A stretch of DNA of 64,000 bases. Source: Desulfuromonas sp. DDH964. Its GTDB lineage: Bacteria > Desulfobacterota > Desulfuromonadia > Desulfuromonadales > DDH964. This document shows positions 6,919-21,948 of the stretch, in pieces; position 1 is the stretch's first letter; every line of letters begins with the position of its first letter. The stretch lies in the NCBI RefSeq assembly GCF_001611275.1, contig NZ_CP015080.1:992001-1056000 (forward strand), written 5' to 3'. The notes under the pieces were generated by a model, which was not told the origin of the DNA, made no database searches, and saw nothing but the letters and a program-made list of their open reading frames with translations. The translations under genes and the position numbers were made by a program.

Positions 6919-8307
6919 TCAGCCTTTGCCGTTGCGCTCGTGCCGCGCCCGTTTCAGCTCCCGCTCCACCGCCGCGCGGGCGGTGCCGCCGGTGGCGCGG
7001 CGGGCGTTGACCGAGGCCTCGAGGGTAACGAAATCATAGATGTCGGCCTCGATCAGGGGCGAGAACTGGCGGAATTCGGCAAGAGAGAGCTCGGGAATCT
7101 CTTTCCCCTGCTCGACACAGTAGCGCACCGTTTTGCCGACCACCTCGTGGGCCTGGCGGAAGGGGAGCCCCTTGCGCACACAGTAGTCGGCGACGTCGGT
7201 GGCGGTGGAGAAGCCCCGCGCCGCAGCGACGCGCATCTCGGCGGCGCGCACCGTCATCTGCGCGATCATGTCGGCGAAGACCTTGAGGGACCCCTTGACG
7301 GTGTCGATGGAGTCGAAGAGGGGCTCCTTGTCCTCCTGCATGTCCTTGTTGTAGGCGAGCGGCAGCGACTTCATCAGGGTCAGCAGCGAGATCAGGTTGC
7401 CGTAGACGCGGCCGGTCTTGCCGCGCACCAGTTCAGGCACGTCGGGGTTTTTCTTCTGCGGCATGATCGAGGAGCCGGTGCAGAAGGCGTCGGAGAGGTC
7501 GATGAAGTGGAAGTCGGCGCTGGACCAGAGGATCAGCTCCTCGGCCAGGCGCGAGAGGTGCATCATGATCAGCGCCGCAGCGGCGCAGAACTCGACGGCG
7601 AAGTCGCGGTCGGAGACCGAGTCGAGGGAGTTGCGGGTGACCCCGTCGAAGCCGAGCTCCTGGGCGACGAACTCGCGGTCGATGGGGAAGGTCGTCCCGG
7701 CGAGCGCCCCGGCGCCGAGGGGGAGAACATTGAGGCGTTTGTGGACGTCGGCCAGGCGTCCCGCGTCGCGGCGCAGCATCTCGTAGTAGGCGAGCATGTG
7801 GTGGGCGAAGAGGATTGGCTGGGCGGTCTGCAGGTGGGTATAGCCGGGCATGATGACGTCGAGGTTGGCTTCCGCCTGGTTCAGGAGCGCTTCCTGCAGG
7901 CGATCGAGGTAGCCGAGAATGGTGGCGAGCTCGTCGCGCAGGTAGAGGCGCACGTCGAGGGCGACCTGGTCGTTGCGGGAGCGGGCGGTGTGGAGCTTGC
8001 CGCCGACAGCGCCGACGCGCTCGATCAGGCGCGCCTCGATGTTCATGTGAATGTCTTCGAGGCTGACCTTGAACGCGAAGTTACCCGCATCGATGTCAGC
8101 GCGGATCGATTCCAGCCCGGCGATGATCGTCGCCGCCTCGGCATCGGTAATGATCGCCTGCTTCGCCAGCATCCGGCAGTGGGCGATGGAGCCCTGGATA
8201 TCGTAGCGGTACATGCGCTGGTCGAAGTCGATGGAGGCGGTGAATTCCTCGACGAACTTGTCGGTCGGCTGGCTGAAGCGCCCGCCCCAGAGTTTGTCCT
8301 GGCTCAT
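6919..8307 (-). CDS. argH: argininosuccinate lyase
   Basis: ArgH splits argininosuccinate into arginine and fumarate, the last step of arginine synthesis. The 462-residue length is normal for this fumarase/aspartase-superfamily homotetramer. The signature [12 protein letters not shown] near residue 280 is present, and the N-terminus [11 protein letters not shown] is typical, which fixes the start. It is the last arg gene of the run and follows the nitrilase-like gene by 42 bp. Downstream lie the palindromic repeat and the IS4 element, which may end co-transcription with the lipoprotein and dap genes. Confidence 0.97.
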   Translation of the reverse strand: MSQDKLWGGRFSQPTDKFVEEFTASIDFDQRMYRYDIQGSIAHCRMLAKQAIITDAEAATIIAGLESIRADIDAGNFAFKVSLEDIHMNIEARLIERVGAVGGKLHTARSRNDQVALDVRLYLRDELATILGYLDRLQEALLNQAEANLDVIMPGYTHLQTAQPILFAHHMLAYYEMLRRDAGRLADVHKRLNVLPLGAGALAGTTFPIDREFVAQELGFDGVTRNSLDSVSDRDFAVEFCAAAALIMMHLSRLAEELILWSSADFHFIDLSDAFCTGSSIMPQKKNPDVPELVRGKTGRVYGNLISLLTLMKSLPLAYNKDMQEDKEPLFDSIDTVKGSLKVFADMIAQMTVRAAEMRVAAARGFSTATDVADYCVRKGLPFRQAHEVVGKTVRYCVEQGKEIPELSLAEFRQFSPLIEADIYDFVTLEASVNARRATGGTARAAVERELKRARHERNGKG

Positions 8308-8349
8308 GTCGGTGACTCTCCGTGTGGACGAAATCCGCGCCGGGCGCGG

Positions 8350-9507
8350 TCAGTTACTGTCGGGAACGTAGCCCCGTTCGGTCTCCCCTTCGAGCCGCTG
8401 CCAGCCATTCTCCGTCGCGGGGCGGAAGATGCTGTGGATTTTGAGCGGCACCCGGGTGGTACGCGGGTCGAGTTCGTGGAACAGGGGCAGATTGAAGAAG
8501 TAGAGCCGGGTCGCCGTGCCAAAACGCAGCCGGCAGACCGGCAGACCGTCAAAGTTGTCGCTGGCGAATTCGGGCAGCTCGGCCGGGGCGATCTTGTGGC
8601 TCTTGTGGATGATCACCATGGAACGGCCGAAGCTTCCGGGTCCGCCCTGGTCGATCCCGCTGGTCTCCTCGCTGCAATTGCAGAAAATTGTCACCGTATC
8701 GCGCACCCCGGGGGTATAGGCCAGATACTCACCGTAAAACCCATTGACGACGTCGCGAAAGGCGCGGTGTTCCGGTTTCGGGTTGCATTCGAGTACCGCC
8801 AGCAGGTCGAGGCGCTGGCGGGTCTCGAAGAAGAGCTCGTTGGCCTTGTCGATAACGTTGCTGATGTTCGACTGGTAAAGGTCGCGAAAGACGTAGTCGA
8901 GGCAGATCAGCGCCATGAAGTTGAACCCCGTTGGGCGCGCCCGGAACAGGGGAAAAACCTTCCCCCGGTAGAGGTCCTGGAAGGGGTCGAGGGTCTCTTC
9001 ACCGGCATAGGGGTGACTCTTGGCCATCAGGAAAACCCGCAGCCGGCCGTCCGCCTCCTTGATCGCGGTCACCGCCCAGTTCACCGGTACCCCCTCGATT
9101 TCGCCGGCGTCGAGATCCTCGAGCAGCGCCGCCAGGACTTCCGCGTTGTCGTCCCGGTAGCGCTCCAGCACCTGGTGGAACTCGGTCAGACGTACATGCT
9201 CGACGCCGAACATGGTAACGGTGTTGGGGTGGAAGCGATCACGGATAATGGCCAGGGCATCCTCGACCCGGGCGGCCGGCAGGGCCGTTTCCGGGAAGAC
9301 CAGAAAATGGAGCTTTTTCAGGTTGCCGCGGCCGGTCGCCACCAGGTCGAGGACCGAGGCGACCATCTCCCACTGTCCCTCCGGATCACTGATTCGGCAT
9401 TCCGCTCCGGTGCCGCCGAGGAGGTTGGGAACCTGGCAGAGCAGAAGGTGCTGGTGGTGCCCCGGCGAGAATTCGAGGGTTACATCCTTTTCGACGATTC
9501 GAAACAT
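8350..9507 (-). CDS. nitrilase/carbon-nitrogen hydrolase-like protein
   Basis: I do not recognise a named family, but the residues of a nitrilase-superfamily triad can be placed: E73 in LVFPETAL, K163 in LMAKSHPYAGEE and C202 in ALICLDYVF. The spacing and surrounding strands match carbon-nitrogen hydrolases, which cleave amides or nitriles through a Cys thioester. At 385 residues it is longer than usual because the segment between lysine and cysteine and the C-terminus carry extra sequence. It starts 4 bp after the Nudix stop and precedes argH by 42 bp, so it is almost certainly co-transcribed with the arg genes. Substrate unknown; a role in arginine-related amide metabolism or metabolite repair is a guess. 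Confidence 0.65.
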   Translation of the reverse strand: MFRIVEKDVTLEFSPGHHQHLLLCQVPNLLGGTGAECRISDPEGQWEMVASVLDLVATGRGNLKKLHFLVFPETALPAARVEDALAIIRDRFHPNTVTMFGVEHVRLTEFHQVLERYRDDNAEVLAALLEDLDAGEIEGVPVNWAVTAIKEADGRLRVFLMAKSHPYAGEETLDPFQDLYRGKVFPLFRARPTGFNFMALICLDYVFRDLYQSNISNVIDKANELFFETRQRLDLLAVLECNPKPEHRAFRDVVNGFYGEYLAYTPGVRDTVTIFCNCSEETSGIDQGGPGSFGRSMVIIHKSHKIAPAELPEFASDNFDGLPVCRLRFGTATRLYFFNLPLFHELDPRTTRVPLKIHSIFRPATENGWQRLEGETERGYVPDSN

Positions 9508-9511
9508 GGTG

Positions 9512-10015
9512 CTAGTCCCCGTCGATGGGGCAGGACTGGGGGGATGCGCTGCTGCAGGGGTTGGCGACCCTGGTCGCCGGCGCCTCCCTTTGCCAGGTAA
9601 GCTCGGGAAAAACCCGGTTGAGAATGTGGCGTGCCCCCGGCGGCAGGTCGATCTGCGGCAGGCGCCCTTTCTCCATCCAGACCGCTTCGGTGCACTCGCT
9701 GCCGTTTGGGACCAGTTCCAGGCTCAGCGGATGGGCCCGGTAGTAGAGAATCACGAAGTGATCGTCGCGTTCGCCGATCCCGAGGTGTTCATAGACATCG
9801 ATCAGGCTGTCGACATGAATCTCGATGCCGACCTCCTCGCGCACCTCCCGGTGCAGGGCGGCGAGGATCGCTTCGCCATGATCGATTTTGCCGCCGGGCA
9901 TCACCCACTGGTCACAGAAGGGCTCGATGCAGCGCCGGGTCAGCAGCACCCGCTCCTGTTCGTCGACGACACAGGCGACGACGGAGGTTTTGATGGCCTG
10001 TTTGCGAAATTCCAT
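9512..10015 (-). CDS. Nudix hydrolase
   Basis: Nudix enzymes cleave nucleoside diphosphates linked to another group, often removing damaged nucleotides. The 167-residue product has a perfect Nudix box, G42-x5-E48-x7-R56-E57-V-x-E60-E61-x-G63, which binds the catalytic divalent metal. The last 20 or so residues, rich in Pro and Ser, look unstructured. Its stop lies 4 bp before the nitrilase-like start, so the two are translationally close. Substrate cannot be deduced. The upstream gap to argG holds a REP-like inverted repeat. Confidence 0.92.
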   Translation of the reverse strand: MEFRKQAIKTSVVACVVDEQERVLLTRRCIEPFCDQWVMPGGKIDHGEAILAALHREVREEVGIEIHVDSLIDVYEHLGIGERDDHFVILYYRAHPLSLELVPNGSECTEAVWMEKGRLPQIDLPPGARHILNRVFPELTWQREAPATRVANPCSSASPQSCPIDGD

Positions 10016-10043
10016 GTTGCCCCCTCCGGGGGGAGAGGTAACA

Positions 10044-10133
10044 CGTAGGTTGGGTTAAGTGCAGCGAAACCCAACAGCTCTTCGCGGCGCACTTCGACCG
10101 CGTTGGGTTTCCGTTCCGTCAACCCAACCTACG
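10044..10133. repeat. REP-like inverted repeat between argG and the Nudix gene
   Basis: CGTAGGTTGGGTT at 10044-10056 is repeated exactly in inverted orientation at 10121-10133. Inner GAAACCCAAC and GTTGGGTTTC segments (10065-10075 and 10102-10111) pair as well, so the 90 bp can fold into a branched hairpin. From memory, this GTAGGTTGGGTT motif is a widespread dispersed repeat in proteobacterial genomes. It occupies most of the gap and has no coding content. Confidence 0.85.
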
Positions 10134-10155
10134 CACTACGGCTCATGGCCGGCGG

Positions 10156-11376
10156 CTATTTGCGGTTCTCGCGCTGGATCGCGGCGATGCGCAGGCGCAG
10201 GGCGTTGAGCTTGATGAAGCCCTCGGCATCAGCCTGGTTGTAGACATCGTCGGTCTCGAAGGTGGCGAAATCGACGTTGAACAGCGAGTCGGTCGCCGAG
10301 TCGCGCCCGACCACCCGGGCGTGCCCCTTGTAGAGCTTGATGCGCGCCTTGCCGTTGACGGTGGTTTGCGTCTGGTCGATCATCGCCTGCAGGGCGATGC
10401 GCTCCGGGGCGAACCAGAAACCGTTGTAGATCATGCTGGCGTACTGGGGGACGAGGGAATCGCGCAGGTGCATCACCTCGCGATCCATGGTGATCGACTC
10501 GACGGCGCGGTGCGCCTCTTCGAGGATGGTGCCGCCCGGGGTCTCGTAGACGCCACGGCTCTTCATGCCGACGAAGCGGTTTTCGAGGAGGTCGACGCGG
10601 CCGATACCGTGCTTGCCGCCGAGTTCGTTGAGTTTGGCCATCAGCCTGGCCGGGGAGAGGCGCTCGCCGTTGACGGCGACCGCGTCCCCCTTTTCGAACT
10701 CGACCTCGACATATTCGGGCTGGTCGGGCGCATCTTCCGGGCGCACCGTCAGCACATACATCTCTTCCGGGGCCTCGGCCCAGGGGTTCTCGAGGACGTC
10801 CCCTTCAAAGGAGATGTGCAGCAGGTTGCGGTCACTGCTCCAGGGGAACTTCTTGCTGGTCGGCACCGGGATGCCATGTTTTTTTGCGTAGTTTTCGAGG
10901 GCGGTGCGGCTTTTCATGTCCCACTCGCGCCAGGGGGCGATGACCTTGATCGCCGGGTTGTAGTGGTAGTAGGCGATCTCGAAGCGGACCTGGTCGTTCC
11001 CCTTGCCGGTGGCGCCGTGGGAGACGGCGTCGGCCCCTTCCTTCGCGGCGATCTCCATCTGCGCCTTGGCGATCAGCGGCCGGGCGATGGAGGTGCCGAG
11101 GAAGTAGCGCCCTTCGTAGATGGCGTTGGCGCGGAACATCGGGAAGACGAAGTCGCGGGCGAACTCCTCCTTGAGGTCGAGGATGTGGCAGGAGCTGGCG
11201 CCGGTCTTCTTCGCCTTCTCCGGGATGTGGTCGAGTTCTTCCCCCTGGCCGAGGTCGGCGGAGTAGGCGACGACTTCGCACTGGTACTCTTCGACCAGCC
11301 ACTTGAGGATGATCGAGGTGTCGAGGCCGCCGGAGTAGGCGAGGACGACTTTTTTGACGGAACCTTTTCTGGACAT
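10156..11376 (-). CDS. argG: argininosuccinate synthase
   Basis: ArgG joins citrulline and aspartate using ATP to give argininosuccinate. The 406-residue product has the expected length. The PP-loop ATP motif AYSGGLDTS is at residues 13-21, and [15 protein letters not shown] near residue 120 is a family signature for citrulline/aspartate binding. It lies between the RDD-protein gene and the Nudix gene in the arg run. Its leader contains a heptanucleotide tandem array (11409-11436). Confidence 0.98.
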   Translation of the reverse strand: MSRKGSVKKVVLAYSGGLDTSIILKWLVEEYQCEVVAYSADLGQGEELDHIPEKAKKTGASSCHILDLKEEFARDFVFPMFRANAIYEGRYFLGTSIARPLIAKAQMEIAAKEGADAVSHGATGKGNDQVRFEIAYYHYNPAIKVIAPWREWDMKSRTALENYAKKHGIPVPTSKKFPWSSDRNLLHISFEGDVLENPWAEAPEEMYVLTVRPEDAPDQPEYVEVEFEKGDAVAVNGERLSPARLMAKLNELGGKHGIGRVDLLENRFVGMKSRGVYETPGGTILEEAHRAVESITMDREVMHLRDSLVPQYASMIYNGFWFAPERIALQAMIDQTQTTVNGKARIKLYKGHARVVGRDSATDSLFNVDFATFETDDVYNQADAEGFIKLNALRLRIAAIQRENRK

Positions 11377-11408
11377 TTGGGTGTGCTCCTTGAAATATGG
11401 AGTGGCAT

Positions 11409-11436
11409 GGGACGCGGGAGGTGGGACGCGGGACGG
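11409..11436. repeat. heptanucleotide tandem array in the argG leader
   Basis: Four adjoining 7-bp units read GGGACGC GGGAGGT GGGACGC GGGACGG. They lie 32 bp upstream of the argG start, inside the 99-bp gap to the RDD gene. Units one and three are identical. A similar 7-bp periodicity occurs in front of argB and uppP. Confidence 0.8.
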
Positions 11437-11475
11437 GAAGGTTCCTTCTCGTCCGATCGTGTCTGCTTCTCGCCT

Positions 11476-12102
11476 CTACAGTTTTATCACATAGGTCTTG
11501 ACGAGCCGGTCATGCAGCCCCTGCTTCTGTTCGTCGAAGGCGACCATCAGGTAGCCAATGCCGAGAATCAGGGTGGAAAGAAATTTGCCGACGGTTTCGC
11601 GCACCAGCGCCACCCCGTAGCCGATGTCATTGCCGTTGGTGCGGATCACCTTGATCCGCAGTGCCATCTTGCCCGGCGTCTGGCCGCAGTAGCCGGTGAA
11701 GCCGACGTAGTAGATCACGCCGAGGGCCGGTCCGAAGGACCAGGCGATGGCCATGCCGAGCCCCTGGTCGGCACTCCCCCCGGTCAGGGCGACCGCCGCG
11801 GCGATCAGTGCGGTGCCGAAGAAAAATTGCAGCAGGGTGACCAGGGTCGAATCGACCAGCGACGCCACCACCCGGATCCAGAATCCGGCCTTGGGCAGGG
11901 CGGCGGCGCCGGCGGCGTCGAGGGGCGTGGCCTCTTCCGCAGGGGCGGTCCCTGGCGCCGGCAGTTCCGGCGGCATTGGCGCCGGCGGCTCGAAACGGAA
12001 CTGTTCGCGGCAGCGCGGGCAGGTCACCCGCACCGCGACTCTTGGTAGCCGATCGGCCGGCAGTTCGCGCTGGAAACCACAGTGGGGGCAGGTCAGGTTC
12101 AT
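11476..12102 (-). CDS. zinc-ribbon/RDD-family membrane protein
   Basis: The 208-residue product begins with a CxxC...CxxC zinc ribbon (C5/C8 and C28/C31), followed by a proline- and alanine-rich linker and then an RDD domain of about 130 residues with three likely membrane segments. The RDD name comes from conserved Arg-Asp-Asp residues; here FWIRVVASLVDSTL starts the domain. Some RDD proteins transport ions or osmolytes, but no function can be assigned. It sits between argF and argG with 13 bp to argF, so it travels in the arg transcript, which does not prove a link to arginine. Confidence 0.85.
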   Translation of the reverse strand: MNLTCPHCGFQRELPADRLPRVAVRVTCPRCREQFRFEPPAPMPPELPAPGTAPAEEATPLDAAGAAALPKAGFWIRVVASLVDSTLVTLLQFFFGTALIAAAVALTGGSADQGLGMAIAWSFGPALGVIYYVGFTGYCGQTPGKMALRIKVIRTNGNDIGYGVALVRETVGKFLSTLILGIGYLMVAFDEQKQGLHDRLVKTYVIKL

Positions 12103-12115
12103 CGCCGCACCCGCC

Positions 12116-13024
12116 TCAGGCCATCAGCGTGGCCATGATCGCCTTCTGCACGTGGAGGCGGTTCTCCGCCTCGTCGAAGACCACCGAGTGCGGTCCTTCG
12201 ATCACTTCGTCGCTGATCTCCTCGCCGCGGTGGGCGGGAAGGCAGTGGAGAACGATGGCGTCGGCGGCGGCCGCGCGGACGATCGCGCCGTTGATCTGGA
12301 AGCCGGCAAAGGCCTGCTCCCGTTCCTTCTGCTCCGCTTCCTGCCCCATGCTCGCCCAGACATCAGTGTTGAGGACATCGGCGCCAGCAGCAGCAGCGAA
12401 GGGATCGTTGCTGTAGACGATCTGCGCCCCGGCGGCGGCGGCGCGCTGGCGGACAACGGCATCCGGTTCATACCCTTTCGGGGTGGCGATCTGCAGCTTG
12501 AAACCGAAGACCGCGGCGGCGTTGATCCAGCTGTTGGCCATGTTGTTGCCGTCGCCGATCCAGGCGTAGGTCAGGTCGCGATAGTTCTCCTTGTGCTCGC
12601 TCACCGTGAAGAGGTCGGCCATCAACTGGCAGGGGTGGTAGAGGTCGGTCAGGCCGTTGATGACCGGCACGCTGGCGTGGTGGGCGAGCTCGGCCACCGC
12701 CGCCTGCGAGAAGGTGCGGATCATGATGCCGTCGCAGTAACGCGCCATCACCCGGGCCGTGTCTTTGACCGGTTCGCCGCGTCCAAGCTGGGTGGTGCCG
12801 GAATGGAGGAAGAGGGCGTGGCCGCCGAGCTGGAACATGCCGACTTCGAAGGAGACCCGGGTGCGGGTCGAGCTCTTCTCGAAGATCATGGCGAGGGTTT
12901 TCCCTTCCAGCAAACGGTGCGGTTCGCCCCGCTGCTGGCGCGACTTGAGGTCCCGGGTCAGGGCGAAGATCTGCTCCAAATCGTCCCGGGTCCAGTCGGC
13001 GAGGGAGAGGAAGTCCTTGTTCAT
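12116..13024 (-). CDS. argF: ornithine carbamoyltransferase
   Basis: ArgF transfers a carbamoyl group from carbamoyl phosphate to ornithine, giving citrulline. The 302-residue product has the carbamoyl-phosphate loop SSTRTR near residue 50 and the ornithine loop HCLPAHRG near 262. The start at 13024 (MNKDFL) was chosen because homology begins there; an in-frame ATG 27 bp upstream adds unrelated residues. It follows argD by 66 bp. Confidence 0.97.
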   Translation of the reverse strand: MNKDFLSLADWTRDDLEQIFALTRDLKSRQQRGEPHRLLEGKTLAMIFEKSSTRTRVSFEVGMFQLGGHALFLHSGTTQLGRGEPVKDTARVMARYCDGIMIRTFSQAAVAELAHHASVPVINGLTDLYHPCQLMADLFTVSEHKENYRDLTYAWIGDGNNMANSWINAAAVFGFKLQIATPKGYEPDAVVRQRAAAAGAQIVYSNDPFAAAAGADVLNTDVWASMGQEAEQKEREQAFAGFQINGAIVRAAAADAIVLHCLPAHRGEEISDEVIEGPHSVVFDEAENRLHVQKAIMATLMA

Positions 13025-13090
13025 TGCACAACTCCTGAAAATGAAACGCAACGGCTGGTGCCGGGCACCAGCCTGGGGTGCGGCCCGGGC

Positions 13091-15228
<2,138 letters not shown>

Positions 15229-15236
15229 TCAGCCGT

Positions 15237-16576
<1,340 letters not shown>

Positions 16577-16580
<4 letters not shown>

Positions 16581-17107
16581 GGCAGGACCTCCACGGCGAT
16601 CCGGTCGTTGGTGTAGATGCAGATGCCGGCGGCAATCTTCAGGGCCTCCTCCGCGATGGCGGCGGCCGTCAGGGTGGAGTGGGCGACCAACGCCTGCGCC
16701 GCGGCCTGGGCATAGGGGCCACCGGAGCCGATGGCGGCGATGCCGTCGTCCGGTTCGATGACGTCACCGGCCCCGGAGAGGACCAGGGTGGTTGAGGTGT
16801 CGGCGACGATCAGCAGCGCTTCGAGCCGGCGCAGGATGCGATCGGTTCGCCAGTCCTTGGCCAGGGCCACCGCGGCCCGCGGCAGGTTGCCGCGGTACTC
16901 CTGGAGCTTGGCGTCGAACTTTTCGAAAAGGGTGAAGGCATCGGCGGTGCTGCCGGCAAAACCGGCGAGAACCCTGCCGTCATGCATGCGCCGCAGCTTG
17001 CAGGCAGAGTGTTTCATCACCGTCGTGCCGAGGGTCACCTGACCGTCACCGGCCATGGCCACGTCGTGCTCCCTGCGTACACAGAGGATTGTTGTCCCTT
17101 TGAACAT
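16577..17107 (-). CDS. hslV: ATP-dependent protease peptidase subunit HslV
   Basis: HslV is the proteasome-like dodecameric peptidase partner of HslU. The 176-residue product starts [10 protein letters not shown]; removal of the short pro-sequence would expose the catalytic threonine at T5. AGDGQVTLG near residue 20 is conserved in the family. The gene opens the run leading into argB and has a promoter candidate 47 bp upstream of its ATG. Confidence 0.98.
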
Positions 17108-17153
17108 CCTGTTCCTCGTCTGTCCGGCTCGTTAAGCTCGGGAAAATGCGCCC

Positions 17154-17180
17154 AATATAACATGCCGCCGGGGTCAGCAA
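17154..17180 (-). promoter_or_regulatory. hslV promoter candidate
   Basis: On the minus strand TTGCTG (17175-17180), a 15-bp spacer and TATATT (17154-17159) precede hslV by about 47 bp. The spacer is short; shifting the -35 by one base gives 16 bp. No sigma-32-type CTTGAA element was seen. Confidence 0.4.
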
Positions 17181-17250
17181 AAGAAAAATGCCGCCCGGCG
17201 CAGCACCGCGGAAAGCGGCCTGCGCAGTTGCGGCGCGGGTTGGGCTGGGA

Positions 17251-18375
17251 TCAGTCGCGCGGCAGGATCAGCGTCACGGTGGTCCCAAGCCCGGGCTGGC
17301 TTTCGAGGCGGACGCTACCGCCATGATCCTGGACATAGAGCCGGGCGTAATAGAGCCCGAGGCCAAAGCCGCGGACCTGGCCGGTCCGCTCCGGGTCGAC
17401 CTGGTAAAACTTCTCGAAGACCTTGGGCAGTTCTTCCCGCGGGATGCCGCACCCGGAGTCCTGCACCACCAGGTGGATCTCGTCCGCCGTCACCCGGCTG
17501 GAGAGGGTGACCCGGCCCCCGGAAGGGGTGAACTTGATGGCATTGTCAAGCAGGGCCTGAATGGCGAAGGTGATGCGCTTGCGGTCGAGCGAGAGTTGCG
17601 GCAGCGGCCCGGAGCTGGTGCAGGTCAGCTCGACCCCCTTGCTCTCGGCCGTGCCACCGCGCTCGACGAGCAGCTTCAGGATGAGGTCACCCAGGTCGAC
17701 CAGCTCCCGCTGCGGCAGCCCTTCCTGGAGGATGACATCACTGTAGTTGAGGAGGTCCTGGATCAGGTAGCCGAGGTAATTCGATTCCTCCAGGATCAGC
17801 TGCAGGGTCTGCTCGAAGGCGGCATCACCGGGGCCGCCGACGCCGCGGGCGAGGTTCTGGATAAAGAGGGAGATGGCGGTTATCGGGGTCTTCAGCTTGT
17901 GCGAAACCAGGCCGAGGAAATCGGATTTGAGCCGGTCCATGCGCTTGAGGTGAATCAGCTCGTCCTTGAGCGCCTTCTTTTCGAGCACCTTGTCGATGGT
18001 GGTCTTGAGCTGCAGCAGGTTGATCGGCTTGTTGATGAAGTCGTCGGCATCGGCCTTGAGAGCACGGAGGATGACCTCCTTGTCGGCGTAGCCGGTCATC
18101 ACCACTACCAACTGGTTCGGCAGGCGCTCCTTGATCTGGCGGAGGAGGTCGAGACCGTTCATACGGGGCATCATGACGTCGGTGAGGACGATGTCGACGC
18201 TCTCCCGCTCCAGCATCTTGAGCGCCTCCTCCCCATTGCCGGCCTGCAGGATGCGATATCCCTTGAGGACCTTGGAGCAGAGGTCGCGGATGACAATCTC
18301 GTCGTCAACGACGAGGATGCTGCGCCCGTCAATGGTCTGGATCAGTTGCGGTTCTTCGGCGAAACCAAGGCGCAC
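17251..18375 (-). CDS. receiver domain-histidine kinase fusion
   Basis: The 374-residue product has a CheY-like receiver at the N-terminus (phospho-acceptor D66 in LTDVMMP, switch lysine in FINKP near 116), a coiled linker, a HisKA domain with H159 in SDFLGLVSHKLKTP and an HATPase domain (DNAIKFTP near 270, DSGCGI near 307, GFGLGLY near 340). It has no membrane segment, so it is cytoplasmic and probably receives phosphate or contacts from another sensor. The GTG start follows a GGAGG site at 5 bp. It lies 15 bp after the cupin gene. The signal is unknown. Confidence 0.92.
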   Translation of the reverse strand: MRLGFAEEPQLIQTIDGRSILVVDDEIVIRDLCSKVLKGYRILQAGNGEEALKMLERESVDIVLTDVMMPRMNGLDLLRQIKERLPNQLVVVMTGYADKEVILRALKADADDFINKPINLLQLKTTIDKVLEKKALKDELIHLKRMDRLKSDFLGLVSHKLKTPITAISLFIQNLARGVGGPGDAAFEQTLQLILEESNYLGYLIQDLLNYSDVILQEGLPQRELVDLGDLILKLLVERGGTAESKGVELTCTSSGPLPQLSLDRKRITFAIQALLDNAIKFTPSGGRVTLSSRVTADEIHLVVQDSGCGIPREELPKVFEKFYQVDPERTGQVRGFGLGLYYARLYVQDHGGSVRLESQPGLGTTVTLILPRD

Positions 18376-18390
18376 GACCGCCTCCGGAGG

Positions 18391-18738
18391 CTACTTGAGG
18401 GGTGGAGTGAAGAGGGCCAGGAGCTCGACCGGCGCATCGCCGCTGTTTTTCAGGCCGTGGGTGATCCCCGACGGCGCGACGCAGCAGCTGCCGGCGGCGA
18501 CCGGAATCTGCTGCTCTCCCATGGTGCAGACCGCTTCGCCGCTGAGGAGGTAGAAGGTCTCGGTCTGGCCGTCGTGGGTGTGGGGCAGGATTTCTCCCCC
18601 CGGTTCGATGCGGCCGCGATGGACCGAGAGCGCCGGATTGCTGGTGGCGGTGACGACGTCGCGCAGGAAGAAGCGCTCATGCTTGGGATGGGGGTATTCT
18701 TCCTGCTCGGCGGTACGGATGACACTTCCTGCTGACAT
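18391..18738 (-). CDS. cupin-domain protein
   Basis: The 115-residue product is a single small cupin beta-barrel. Motif 1 is GGEILPHTHDGQTETFYLLSG (residues 47-67) with the two histidines and a glutamate as probable metal ligands, and motif 2 is APSGITHGLKNSG near residue 88 with the third histidine. Such proteins may be enzymes or small-molecule sensors. It sits directly upstream of the receiver-kinase gene, so a joint signalling role is possible but unproven. Confidence 0.88.
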   Translation of the reverse strand: MSAGSVIRTAEQEEYPHPKHERFFLRDVVTATSNPALSVHRGRIEPGGEILPHTHDGQTETFYLLSGEAVCTMGEQQIPVAAGSCCVAPSGITHGLKNSGDAPVELLALFTPPLK

Positions 18739-18807
18739 GATCTCTCTCCTGGCTGGTGCTGCATCTTCACCTTATACCATATTGCCCGGAATTTTCCGGA
18801 GTCGCAC

Positions 18808-21453
<2,646 letters not shown>

Positions 21454-21465
21454 GGCGTGCCTGGT

Positions 21466-21948
21466 CTACCTCTCTCGTTTCTGTTTCAGTCGGGTCAGCA
21501 CCAGGGGAAGGGGAAATCCCCGGCGCAGGAAAAAGCCGGTTACCCGGCGCCGCAGGCGATCATCGGCCTCTTCCCAGGAAAAGTCCGGGTAGCGGCGCGC
21601 AAGGAGGGCGGCGAGCTGTTCGCCGGCAGGATCGTCGCCGCCGACTTCGGCGATGGCGGCGTCCGCCTCTTCCGGGTCGATGCCGTGGCGCAGCAGGTCC
21701 TGCTTCAGGCGCACCCCGAAGGCGCGCCCGCTGGCCACCAGGCTGCGCGCCCGCAGCCGTGCGTAACGGGCGTCGTCGAGGTAGCCGAGCTCCTGGCAGC
21801 GCTGCAGGGCGGCGGCGATCGCCCCCTCCTCGAAGCCGCGCTGCTGCAGATTCTGGCGCAGGTCGGAACAGCTCCGTTCGCAGCGCGTGAGCAGGCGCAG
21901 AGCGACTAGGTAGGGATCAGAAGCGTTCGATGTCGATCTGCTCGTCAT
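21466..21948 (-). CDS. recX: regulatory protein RecX
   Basis: RecX binds and modulates RecA filaments. The 160-residue product shows three-helix repeats typical of the family, for example ALRLLTRCERSCSDLRQNL near residue 17 and GYLDDARYARLRARSLV near 55. It is two genes from recA because a pilT-type gene lies between. The chosen start overlaps the 3' end of pilT by 32 bp; a shorter start cannot be excluded. Confidence 0.9.
   Translation of the reverse strand: MTSRSTSNASDPYLVALRLLTRCERSCSDLRQNLQQRGFEEGAIAAALQRCQELGYLDDARYARLRARSLVASGRAFGVRLKQDLLRHGIDPEEADAAIAEVGGDDPAGEQLAALLARRYPDFSWEEADDRLRRRVTGFFLRRGFPLPLVLTRLKQKRER

Noticed and set aside
6868..9600. A 910-residue open frame on the plus strand over argH, the nitrilase-like and Nudix genes
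   Set aside because: It is antisense to three genes with clear motifs. Long open antisense frames are common in GC-rich DNA, and its translation is low-complexity with no motif.
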